A stretch of DNA of 64,000 nt, taken from assembly GCA_047967505.1 (NCBI GenBank), contig CM106538.1; one strand, written 5' to 3'. This DNA is from Dipteris shenzhenensis. Its lineage: Eukaryota; Polypodiophyta; Polypodiopsida; Gleicheniales. Made by a program: the position numbers and the translations under genes. Of the stretch, positions 1-11,100 are shown in pieces. The notes under the pieces are model-generated. The model had not been told where the DNA came from and did no database searches. It saw only the letters and a program-made list of their open reading frames with translations. Every line of letters starts with the position of its first letter. Position 1 is the stretch's first letter.

Positions 1-1
1 T

Positions 2-727
2 AGTGGGGATCATCTAGAAACGGATGGTCAGATAGAAAGAATCAACCAAATTTTAGAGGATATGCTTAGAGCATATGTATCATTGAGGCAACATACATGG
101 GACAAGTGGTTGCCATTGTTAGAATTTGCCTATAATGATAGAAAACATTCCTCTATAGGGTTCAGTCCGTTTGAGCTGAACTATGGTTATAGACCAGCGA
201 ATCCAACTGCAGTTGGAGTACCTCAGAAAGTGCCTAGTGCCGCAAACATTGTGGTTCAAATGCAGGAGATGCTAGCACTTGCGAGAGCTAACATTCGCCA
301 AGCTATGGATAGAGCTAAGGCGTATTCAGATGAAAACAGATCCATTAGAGAATTTAAGGAAGGAGAAAAAGTTTTTCTCAGAGTTCCTTCGCACTCAAAG
401 TCTTTGTCTGCAGGAGAGTGTACTAAGTTATCACCCCGATATTGTGAGCCGTGGTTAATTCTAAAAAGAATAGGCAAGGTGGTCTATAAATTAGAATTAC
501 CACAGGGTTATAAGGTGCACCCAGTGTTTCATGTTTCTCGTTTAAAGAAATTTTTGCATACAAGTGACTCACTAATCGAGGGTGTTGTTTTGTTTCAGGA
601 GATAGAGGATAATGTAGGATGCAAACCAACAAGAATCCTAGACCAAGAAACAATGCAAGTACGCAATCGGAAGATACCCACGGTGTTGGTTGCATGGCAT
701 GCTTTACCTCTATCAGAAGCTACCTAG
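2..727 (+). pseudogene. Gypsy integrase C-terminal fragment with chromodomain-like tail
   Basis: The open frame starts upstream of the window edge; the DGQIERINQ string just before residue 1 of the ORF is the integrase active-site glutamate region. It continues through the C-terminal domain ([12 protein letters not shown]) to a chromodomain-like tail (PTVLVAWH). A stop (TAG at 725-727) cuts it a few residues short of the copy at 20208. About nine tenths of the residues match the other copy. Confidence 0.85.
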
Positions 728-802
728 GAATCCGTATACCAGTTACGGAGAGTGTTCCCAAACTTTATCATCGAGGACACTGATGCCTGACAAGGGAAGG
801 AA

Positions 803-1240
803 TGTTACGCTCAAGTTGAGGCAACATGACCTCGGAAGGGTCAGTTGACATTTTCCTTTAAAGGATCAATGCTTGTATTATATTTGTTTGGGCTTTACGT
901 AAATGATCAGAAAGGAATCAAAGTCCAAGTCCTTGGTGAGGGTGATATGGCACTAGACTAGGTGGATCTAAGGCTAAGGGGTATAAATGCATTAAATGTG
1001 CTAAGGGGCAAGTGATTTCAATGATATCCCAAGAGGGGGGTAAATGATGCATTTAGGAGGTACCCTAAATTGTAGACATGTGGCCTACTAGATCTATCTA
1101 GGGAATTGGGGCTCGTTGGGATTTGGCAAGCAGGAGCTTTCACGTAAGAGGAGATTCTGTAAGCTTCCTACCATCGAGGTTGGCTCGGAGGAAAATATGT
1201 GCCTATGCCCGTGATTGTAAAGAGAAAGATAAGACTTTGA
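803..1240 (+). repeat. 3' LTR of gypsy fragment (end approximate)
   Basis: Starts with TG immediately after the polypurine tract and follows the same order of blocks as the LTRs of the complete element: AACATGACCTCGGAAG near the start, CTAGGTGGATCTAAGGCTAAG in the middle, and GCCCGTGATT near the end. It is clearly more diverged than the two LTRs of the complete element are from each other. Confidence 0.75.
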
Positions 1241-1449
1241 ATATTTATATCGTGATATACAAGAGAGGAGATCAGGTGGTTGTTGGTGCGCAAGGTGCTA
1301 GAGCAAAGGTGGAGCAAGGAGCTGGAGTGGGAAGGTGGGACTGGGGGAGAGCAGGGAGGTGGAGCGGAGGAGAAAAAAAGAAAGAAAGAAAGTCTATTAA
1401 CATCCACTGGAGAGCAAAAGGTCTATGGGACAGCAAGAAACCCTCTAGT

Positions 1450-1993
1450 AAACTACCCATTTTCCATCCTTTCTGGCAGCCTTGACTTTAGCTAATTCAG
1501 TAGCCTTATTCTTGAGTTGTAAACCTGTGTAAGCTCCTCTGCTATCCATACTTTGGTACCCTTCAGCTTGTAAGATTGTCGAAGGAGCTTGATCCGCATA
1601 TCTTTTGACTTCAGTGTATGGATTGCATGACCTTTATATCACTTCTAGCTTCGTGTTCTTTAATCTCTGCTTGAATATCAGATTTACTTGCTTTGGTGTC
1701 CACTTCCACAATCACTTCCTTCTTAGCAGTTTGTACTTCAATGTGAATAAGATCTTTGACTGTAGAGACTAGCTGCGGGGTAGGAGGGAATCCTTACAAG
1801 ATTTTACAGCCTCATCAATTACTGCCTGCTTACCAGGCCCTTCCAGAATGTGAAGTCGAGCCTTTACTTCTGCCAGTTCCAATCGTAGCTCTCTCACTGC
1901 CTGCTGCAGATTAAAAAAATGATCCTGTTGCCCAAGGATGGGTCCTTTTGAGCCTTCTTGTTGGTAATTCCGTGCATAAGGAGAGGGTGTCAT
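1450..1993 (-). pseudogene. LINE ORF1-like fragment (non-LTR retrotransposon)
   Basis: On the minus strand a coiled-coil stretch (AVRELRLELAEVKARLHILE, 1769-1993) is followed, after frame changes, by RIKLLRQSYKLKGTKVW and IAEELT, then in another frame LAKVKAARKDGKWVVY. The KLKGTK-W-IAEELT and AARKDGKWVVY strings resemble the C-terminal RNA-binding part of LINE ORF1 proteins. At least two frame breaks and several stops show it is dead. The assignment is by motif memory only. Confidence 0.5.
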
Positions 1994-2260
1994 GGCTGCA
2001 ACTGTAGAGTACCACCTCCTGAGGAGGTTGAAGGAGTTGAGGGGGACTTGGAGGAGAGAGTAGGCCAGTCCATAATTGGTTGTCTGTTGAACCCCTTAGC
2101 TGAACCTAACCCTCGGGTCGGGTTGAGAGTTTAGCCCAACTCGGGGTTAGGGTTAGTGTGTTTGCTGTTGGCTGAGGCGAAGGGCTGACGGGTGGCGGGA
2201 TGCTGACAGACTGCTGACGGGCGACAGGCTGTACAGACGGAGAAATACGGACCGGGGGGG

Positions 2261-2377
<117 letters not shown>

Positions 2378-2611
2378 CGCTAACCCCCAGAATTGGACCA
2401 AGGGGCGAGGTACAGGTGAGCAGGTACGGACAGACGATGGTTGATGTACAGAGTAGGTACGAATGACAACGACTGAGGCATATGATATGATATGATTGTA
2501 TTAACGTCCTCGTGAGACCCTTCAGGATCTATGGGACAGTGATCACTATCAACAAGTAGTGATTGCTTACATCCACTGAAAGAATATAGCATAAATAAAA
2601 GCACAAAAGTG

Positions 2612-2844
2612 CTATGCAGTGAGTACTTGTTGTGCTAGCCTGTGTGCTAGACCAAGTACTTTGTTGCGATATTCTAAAATTTCCTTTATGTAGTTTCCTA
2701 GCTCTTTGGCTGGCCACTCCAGTAGGGATTTCAGGTTGCTTCTATTGCCCCTATAACATTCTCTGATTTGCGCATATGCTCGACATGTTAGGAGTACATG
2801 CTGCTCATTTTCTACTTCTCCTGTGGGGCAGATTTTACATACTA

Positions 2845-2845
<1 letters not shown>
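2612..2845 (-). pseudogene. LINE ORF2 C-terminal fragment with CCHC zinc knuckle
   Basis: The minus-strand frame has CKICPTGEVENEQHVLLTC, the C-X2-C...H...C knuckle found after the reverse transcriptase in many LINEs (typically CP-C-TGEIE-E-HFLL-CP), then a short tail ending in a stop. The start of the frame is just a translated GA repeat. Reverse-transcriptase motifs are absent, so this is a 3' remnant, perhaps from a second LINE copy lying ahead of the ORF1 fragment. Confidence 0.6.

Positions 2846-2879
<34 letters not shown>
2846..2879. repeat. GA microsatellite
   Basis: About 17 GA units directly abutting the LINE ORF2 fragment. Confidence 0.97.
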
Positions 2880-2884
<5 letters not shown>

Positions 2885-3045
2885 AGCCACAAACTAAGGA
2901 TAAACTCAAGTTCGATTAAAGAGAACACCTAAATGAAAAAGAGGACTTAAGGGAGAGAAATCTGAAAATGAAACATAAAAAATGTAGAGAACTTGAAAGA
3001 AAGAGGGTAGAAATAGAAGACAAATAAGTAACAACAAAATCAAAG

Positions 3046-3573
3046 AGCTAAAGAATACAAAATAAAGGGTAAAATACAAACAGAGAAATAACCTACAAAA
3101 AGAAAAGGAAAGACAAACAAATAGCAATACTAAAGTTTAAAAAATAGCATAGGAAACAACAAAATCACTCAAAGGGATGATAATAGAAAGAACGTACGAT
3201 ACAACCACCCTAACCGATGGAGTGTTAATGATTATGAAGGCATGAACAAGAAACACTTATAATTGAACATTAAAAACAAATATAAAACAGGTGGACAAAC
3301 TAAAGAAAGAACTAAAGAATACAAAATGAAGGGTAAAATACAAACAGAGAAATAACCTACAAAAAGAAAAGGAAAGACAAACAAATAGCAATACTAAAGT
3401 TTAAAAAATAGCATAGGAAACAACAAAATCACTCAAAGGGATGATAATAGAAAGAAAGTACAATACAACCACCCTAACCGATGGAGTGTTAATGATTATG
3501 AAGGCATGAACAAGAAACACTTAAAATTGAACATTAAGAACAAATATAAAACAGGTGGACAAACTAAAGAAAG
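3046..3573 (+). repeat. 264-bp tandem duplication (two copies)
   Basis: The segment beginning AGCTAAAGAATACAAAAT recurs 264 bp later with only a handful of differences (for example ATAAAGGG versus ATGAAGGG). Purine-rich, with no coding capacity seen. The near identity implies a recent duplication. Confidence 0.93.
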
Positions 3574-5021
3574 AACTGACAAAAGCATGACCGTGACAAG
3601 TAAGCAAGGCCAGAAATGAAAAGACACAGAAATGAAGTGTCAGGGGCTAAAACAGAGGCAAGGGAAGTACAAAAAAACAATGAATGGCTGGAGGCAGCAG
3701 GCTGGGACCAAGGCCTTGGGCAGTTAGGTAAGAGCAGGCTGGGGCAGCAGGAAGGCAGCCAGCACAGCCTTTCAGGAGAAAGGCTGCTTGCAGGGAAACA
3801 AGACGAAGGATGGGGGTGGGAAAGGAGTAAGAGCAGGGAAAGCTTGAGGAATCTCAGAGCTCAGTAAAACTGCATTGCGTATCTTCTTTAACCTTTAGAG
3901 ACTGATATAAGATGGCTAGCTTCAGACTAATTATCCAATTCAAGACATACACTAGATAGAGCAAAGAAATTTATGCCCTCCTAGAAAGTGGCAACCAATC
4001 TGCAAGTAGCTATACACATGTTAGCCACAATAACAAAGTTCTGCTTTGTGCGGCTATCAAACTACTGATAAGAATGAGCAACTCTGCCTCTTTCAAAATA
4101 CATAAATTGTTCAGACATTTAAAGTACAAGAAACTGGCTGCATGAATATATATCTAGATTAATCCAGCAAAATGCCCAAACTCATCCTCTAAAAACAGAC
4201 CTCATGATAGTCACTCATGAGGTTGAAAACCATAACCTCCATCACGCATAGTAGGGACTAGCTACTATGACATCCCCACTGACATCATCAGTGCCCAACG
4301 GTGGGTGTAGACCATAGAATAAACATATGCTCCCACACATACAAATCCACACACCCACACATACTTGAGCATCCATTTATACAAAGGTCTTCGTACTGAG
4401 TTTCTGTCAGCACTCTGAAGGTGAAGGGGACAAAGGCTAGCACTAAAGGAGAACGCTAATCAAAAAGTCGTCAGCTACAACTGCTTGTGAAGAATCTACG
4501 GTTTCATGTGCACATCTTCTCAGGACATGAGGTGTTTATTACAACTGTCACTAGAACCTATAATCAACAAAGTCCAACTTTGCAGCAGAAAACATCTATA
4601 GAAATTTCCAGATGCCTACCAGGCAGAAAAAGGGAACAAGACCACTGACCAATTGACCAGATTGGCAGGACAAGGAAACAGACAACAAAAGGGGGGCCAA
4701 AAGACAAAGATTAATGTCCATTAGTAATGCATAATGTGTCGTGTAAGTTTAATGTTAATCTGACATCTTTTCTATAACCTAATATCAATCCATTAATCAA
4801 AGCAGAAACTCATTCAGCAATGCCAAGCCACATAAAATTACAGAAGTTAGACAAAACGTGTGAAAGAATTTTCAAAAGGAGCTCCCTGCCCACGTTTTGC
4901 ATAATGTCTTGTACATGTGAATACGTTTTGCCTATTTGTTGTGGTTGATCAACCATTATACAGTCATCATTCTCAGAATAAGAGTCATTAAAACTGAAAC
5001 TGGCTTTTAGGTTGAACTCAC
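3574..5021 (-). other. TCX intron sequence between repeats
   Basis: Intron downstream of exon 7. Apart from the dispersed repeat unit at 4143-4520 I see no coding or mobile-element signal. The ORF at 3616-3867 on the plus strand has no recognisable motif and is probably chance. Confidence 0.5.
4143..4520 (+). repeat. Isolated copy of the TCX-intron repeat unit (unoccupied by gypsy)
   Basis: Shares ordered blocks with the units at 19012-19690 and 26205-26600: TATATATCTAGAT near the start, CCCAAACTCATCCTCTAAAA, GGTTGAAAACCAT, ACTTGAGCATCCATTTATAC, TTTCTGTCAGCACTCTGAAG, and CTAATCAAAAAG near the end. Here CTAATCAAAAAG is contiguous, whereas at 19686/26205 it is interrupted by the complete gypsy element. 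Confidence 0.85.
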
Positions 5022-5102
5022 AGCTTCAGGCACTTTGACTTCTTACAGTTGCAGCGTTTACAACCATCTCCAGACTTATCTCCACCTGGAATTGACATTC
5101 TT
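5022..5102 (-). CDS. TCX gene, exon 7 with the first CXC cysteines
   Basis: An 81-nt exon, acceptor GCATGTGTAG and donor AAGCT/GTGAGT. It reads [20 protein letters not shown] and on into KSKCLKL, the diagnostic start of a CXC (CRC) domain whose cysteines bind zinc. The next residues in the family (YCECFA) must come from a following exon, which I did not find in the remaining 5 kb. The gene therefore continues past the left edge across an intron already more than 5 kb long. Confidence 0.93.
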
Positions 5103-8100
5103 CTACACATGCCAAAAGGCCATCTATAAATTTTTGTTCCTAGTTGCATGCCAATTATGAAGAAGTAAATCAATATATTTTAAAGAATCAAATAGTCCTG
5201 TCACCTTTTCTTCTTTGGGCTCCTAGGACTGTGACTAGAGTCCTCGGCCAAGTCCGATTCTGACTGCTGAGGAAAATCTTGCAGAAAAAATCTCTTTCCC
5301 AAAAGGGGATTCATTTTATCCTCCACGTCTCCAAATGCGAGGTCTCCCTCAAAGGGCCTGATTCCTAGGGTGATAGATCGAATACAAGCTGTTGACGTTG
5401 TGACTTCCAGTTTGACAGGGCCTCCTGATTGCACTTCATGCTGATCCAGCAATGTTTTGTCCACATGGGGAACAACCACTCCTGAGTTATAATTAGATCC
5501 ATTTTGAAATCCAGATGAAAAGCAGTTTGCATCACCCTCTGATGAGACTTCTCTTAGGCTGTCACACCTTGTTGAACTTGCTGATTTTGACAACGATGGC
5601 CAGACATGAGTACCCACTGTTGTGTGTGACGATGGCATGCTGCATCCAATGCTGTTGAGATGCAAACCAATGCCGGAAGGAACCCGACTAGGAACATCAG
5701 AAACATCTAAGCTGTGATTCTGTGGTGCAGTGTCATACTGACCGGATTCACAATCTGCACTGTTTGGAGATGAGCAATTTGGGTTAAGCATTGCGGATTC
5801 GAGCATCGAGGCTCGACTGCAACTAACCATATCCAATTTGGAAAGGGCATCCATGTCATGATCCGAAACCTGTAAAATTTGATAGTTCGTTGCAGCAGAT
5901 TGTACGGCAGTTGTTTCCATTAGAAAGGTAAGTGCACCACTTGTAACTGAACCATAAGGAGAAGCACAATGTGAGGAATTGTCAAGGGATATTCCTAGAG
6001 TCCTCGACATGGGCAAATTGTTCAAATCACTTTGTGGAGCTTCAGTGGTCTGAAAATCCAAACAGCGCCTTCGAACTCCTGGTATGCTAGGCTGCACATA
6101 TCCCATTTTAAGTGTAGAAAGTTTAGTAAGGACACCATTCTACTTGTTCTTACATTTGACAAGTACTGGCAGCATCAAAGCATGCTAGAATCAATAAATT
6201 TATGGATAATGCTTGTCAGCCAAGCAGTTTGCATATGTTACCTCATGTTCCATCAGGAGAGAGATTAAAATTTAACATACAGATCATTTAAACCACTGCT
6301 TGAAGATATAAAAAGGTAATACACAAAGGATATTGTTGTGGCAAAGCTTGACCATACTGGACAGATCCTTGAGTTTGTGGAAAGAGACATTCACTCTTGC
6401 CAATGAACCCGAATCAAATTCTGACTATGCATTTGCAGAATCAAACTAATGGTTTGATTATCACTCTTTAAGCTAAAGTTCGATGTGCTTTAGTGGGGTA
6501 ACCTAGTTTTAAGGTGTCCATTCACTCTAAAAATAATATTCAAAATGCAAGATCTCTGACGGTATTTAAAATAGATTGGTATAACCTTAGACGTAATCAG
6601 GTCCGTACCTTTACAGAATCTTTTATTCTGTGAGGCTGAAACTCGGAGCAGACTAAAATCTCTAATTGATGCAGAGGAACCACCAAAAAGATGGAGCATT
6701 TGCAGAGAAGAGGAATGGCCAAGATGACATCTGAATACCTTTAAAGACTGTCGTTAACCCACAGCCATGATATGGTGGAGAAGACTTATTGATGAATCAA
6801 AAGGGACAAGACAATAGCTGACTAGAAAGAATTAAGCCGAGAGATGCAGGTTGGCACAGATGGCTTGCATAGGCTATGTAGCATGACAATTGAGTTGGAC
6901 ACAAGATGACCTAGCGCGGCACAGCAGATGTTCAGAAAATCTACAAGATTAAACCTCCATCATGGAGGCATGGTCCTAGATTTTGGAAAATCCTTTTCCC
7001 CTCACAGACTCTGACTTGTAGACTGGAACTTCCCTGACCTCCAAGGATGATACATCATTAAGAAAAAACGTTATTTGATGAAGCAGGATACAGCTTCCAT
7101 TGCTGCTTTCAATAGAGATAGCCCTCCTCCCAAGGGGAGAGGCAAAAGCATAACTTTACCCTCTCTTCCAGCCTCTTACGACAACCATCATCTAGCTATA
7201 CGAGCATAAGAACAAAAAAGGAAACACACCGCCTCATCCCAGGATGGCCAAACGAAGTAGCAAACGGTCCAAAGCTACTGAATGGAGCCGTAAGAGAAAG
7301 TGTTTGGCCAACAAAAGGTGGTCAAGGGACGGAATAAAGCCCACCGACTTTCAGGCCGGTGAACCAAACCATTTCTCATACGCAACATTGCTCAAGGGTG
7401 GCTGGGGTTATTTCTTGGTGGCCCGGTGCCAGCAAAGACCACCAAATGGTGAACATGCTTCTCTACACCACCGTAACTATTAGCAAAGAAGAAGCAGTCC
7501 CAAGTGAATAAAATGAAACTCCCTGCCAACGTGCAAGAAGACTGTACATGCCTCCCAACTGATGGACCAAATAATTATTGACTAGGAGGTAAAAATCCAA
7601 GAAAACTTTGACCAAAAGAGATCTAGTATTTTCTAATATTAGATTTCTTGGGAATTGATAACTAGGAGAAGGTAGGGATTGCTATGACAGGAAAACTTAA
7701 AATCCTCAATAGAATCCCCAAGCTTGTATAATGACCAAACAAGCTCATATATATCTGATTGAATTTGGTTAGAAGGAGATCCGGGCCTATTTCAGACACC
7801 AAAAGTCGTATGTACAAACACACCAAACACTTGTTTTCAATACAACTTAGATGTATCCTGTCCTTTACACAAAAATAGAATTTTATCTTAATCATATTGA
7901 TAAGCAAAGCTGTGCATGTTCCACATCCATGAGAGATCAAGGGTGCTTTTAGTATTTCGATCAAAAATGTCTGGCGTCCATCATATACCTTGTCTCCAAT
8001 CTTCTTTATGCTTTGGCTGTTGCACCTTTCCGGATTGGAGAGGATTAGAAGCCTAAGGGAGAGAAAAGGATCTCTTTATATCAGCAGATTACGAGGTGCA

Positions 8101-11100
8101 GTTCGAGCAAAATGACCGATTTGTCTAGAGCTGTAGCACGCATTCGGAAAGGAATCAAATTACAAGGGAACGTAAAACGGATGCGCAAACCATAATCAAT
8201 ATCCAAACTTGAAGGTGGTTGCTCCATATCCCATAGAATACAAATTTGAATGTCTCTGCTCAAGATTTTAAAATCCCGCTTGATTTATGCAACACTTTCC
8301 CCAAGCCCTGCAAGAGAGAAAATATGCGGGAGAAGATGCACTGGCAAGGCTTTCAGGGTGACCCAGACAAGACAATAACATAAAAGATTATGGGATGGCT
8401 CGAATAGGGGATCCCAAGGCATGACATAAGCAAAATAGCCACCATCATGTGCTCCTATGGAGTGAGCATAATAAAAGCCCTTTCCAAGGAACACAAAAGA
8501 ATCTATTTGATTAGCTCCAACTGCAACTGTCGACCAATTTCTCAACATAGTAGCCGTCATAATTCGCCCCATAAAATAAAGAACAAGTTAAATGACTTTT
8601 GTCATTTATAAGGTCTGCCTAAAAGGTTGGTAGAGGAATTTCCAAGAACCAGAGGCAGAAGTAGCACCAAATGAGTTGGAGATAATGGAGGAGCAAGGGT
8701 GCAGCTTCTTGGATGTTGTTGGAATATGAAGTCAAAGTGAGTGTATTTGTGTGTCCTAGGTCCCTAGGACTTATTTTATAGTCTAGTGAGTCCTAGACAG
8801 TGCCACGTGTCATATGGGAGATTATCCCATATGCATTGTGACTTTCTAGAGCCTAGAGGCTCACACTATATAGTCTTGTACTAGTCTTGAGTCTTTGACA
8901 AAGTTATCCACATCAAGTTATCAATACATTGTGATTACTTTGGCTATCTCTTGCACTTGCACTTGTACTTTCTTTTCATTTCATTTTGTCTTTCATTCAT
9001 CTTTCCATTCCGTTCCTAGTTAGCTAGCTTGGCATTCCGCTCCTTCCACATGTTCCTTCATGTGGTATCTGAGCCATGTTCCTAGCTCTGCTCTCTCTTT
9101 CCCTTTCCCTTCCAAGAGGTTGAGGTGAGGGAGGTCAATGAAGCTACTCTTCCTCCTCCTCCTTGAAAGGCTGCCCTCTTCTCTCATTCCTTAAACTCTC
9201 TTCTCCACCTCTCCTTAGCCTCACCATGGAAGATTGCCTCATCTCCGACATGAAGACCTTGAGCTCCATCTACATCTTCATCAACATTGACTTCTCCAAG
9301 GTGGACTGTTCGTGCTTGCTCGTGGACTGATCATGAGCTGCCCATTTTACCCACCATATCCACTCCACCTGCGTCAAATTCCGCCAAGCTTGCTACCAGT
9401 CCTATGCCATGTCTCAACTCCACTTCCAACATTCTTTTCTACCCTTTCCGCTCAGTAAAAGTCCTGCCATTGAGAGATACTTGCCCGCCATTCTCTACCA
9501 AAAATCCACCTCAACAATGCTTCTCCATTTCTGCGCAGAAGTAGGCTTCTCACTGTCCGCCATCTGAGCAGCGCAGACCACCATTTGCAGCGCCTGTAGT
9601 GCCGCCATCGCTTGCCAACCCCGCCGCCAAGATTGCCTCCCACTGCTCGCTATCTGAACAGGTGAGCCCGCCACACACAAACAGTCACAGCTCTTGCTTC
9701 AGCATTCCACCTGTGAAGGAGGCCATTCTTCTGCCACCGGATGTTGTAGAGGTCCTCCCACTTGCTGTGGTTACGTTGAGCTACTTTGGGTGAGCCACAA
9801 CGGGGAACGGGGTGTCCTAACGGGTGATGTGAGTCCTGGTTACTCCTTGAATTCTTCGATCACCTCTCTGAGTACTCGTGGTGCCCGTGGTACACATTGA
9901 TTGGCTTCTCGAAGTGCTCATGACACCTCCAACATCTATCTTGACATTGGTGACCCTCACTCATCCATTTTGAGAGTAACCATGTAACCGCTCCATGTAG
10001 CTACCCCATGGACTTCACTGACACATATTTTGAGGCATTTCTTCCTAGTCCTTCATCGACATTGTCATCGACTCGCAGGGATGTGCACACATCTGTAGTG
10101 GCTACTTGGAGGACATCTCTTATCATAAGAGATCCATTTTTTATAACTACATGCTTGATGTTATTTTAGGTTCCTCTACCCTGGGTAGTCCCCCTAAAAT
10201 GATATATATTGAGTATTTTGTTTTCATTGAGTCTATAAGGTACTCAGCCTTGGATAGTCCTCCTAAACTAATGTTATTTCTTTTATGAGTGGTGTGTGAC
10301 TTCATCCCGGTTTTCCGATATGAAGCCAAGGGGGGATGTATTGGGGAACCATGTGTTGGTCTTGATGGATAGATGAACCATGTATTGGTCTTGATGGATA
10401 GATGTTTCGAGCTATCAGGCCCGGCCAAGTTCCAGGATGTTGGTGCATTCCCTAGACCGATGTGTTGGTCAAGTAGCCATGCTTCATTTGAGCCTCTGAG
10501 CTACTTGGGGTGCACAGAGCAGTAAACTCCATCATGTTATAGATGACCATGTTCTGCTCTTGGTTCCATCGACTCCATCACTACCATGTTCTGCTCTTGG
10601 TTCCATTTCAAAACCATTACTCCCTCAATTTTCCTTCATGGGGGGATGAAGGAATATGAAGTCAAAGTGAGTGTATTTGTGTGTCCTAGGTCCCTAGGAC
10701 TTATTTTATAGTCTAGAGTCCTAGAGAGTACCACGTGTCATATTGGAGATTATCCCATATGCATTGTGACTTTCTAGAGTCTAGAGGCTCACACAATATA
10801 GTCTTGTACTAATCTTGAGTCCTTTACAGAGTTGTCAACATCAAGTTATCAATACATTGTAAGTACTTTGGTTATCTCTTGCACTTGTACTTTCTTTTCA
10901 TTTCATTTTGCCTTTCATTATGCTTTCCATCTTTCCATTCTGTTCCTAGTTAGCTAGCTTGGCATTCCGCTCCTTCCACATGCTCCTTCATATGTATCAC
11001 GGAAGATGATGCGGGCATGGAGGTGGAGAGTGGGGGGAAGCGAGAGAGAGAGAGAGAAGGGAGTGAATTTGTGAAATAGTAGATTCAATGTGGACTAATA

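Larger units (their letters stand above)
1..1240 (+). mobile_element. 3' end of a Ty3/gypsy LTR retrotransposon (integrase C-terminus, PPT, 3' LTR)
   Basis: The window opens inside an integrase of the same family as the element at 19691-26204, in the opposite orientation. After the coding end comes a purine tract (CAAGGGAAGGAA) and then an LTR start TGTTACGCTCAAG at 803. The LTR aligns with the 457-bp LTRs at 19691 and 25748 for about 430 bp but decays near 1230-1240, so its far boundary is uncertain. It lies antisense within the TCX gene's intron. Confidence 0.85.
8717..10990 (+). mobile_element. Non-autonomous LTR retrotransposon (TRIM/LARD-like), 2274 bp
   Basis: Two 344-bp direct repeats starting TG and ending CCTTCA flank 1586 bp. 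The left repeat is followed by a 2-nt spacer and TGGTATCTGAGCC, close to the primer site for initiator tRNA-Met; the right repeat is preceded by a CATGGGGGG purine tract. Flanking pentamers GATGT and TATGT match at four of five positions and could be a decayed target duplication. The interior has no gag or pol motifs, only short frames and small duplications (10343-10403, 10551-10610), so it must rely on enzymes from another element. It sits antisense in TCX intron 5. Confidence 0.9.

Noticed and set aside
1123-1485. 120-residue plus-strand ORF
   Set aside because: Overlaps the decayed end of the gypsy LTR and low-complexity purine sequence; no motif.
3025-3575. CRISPR-like direct repeats
   Set aside because: A single 264-bp tandem duplication in plant DNA with no short repeat and spacer pattern.
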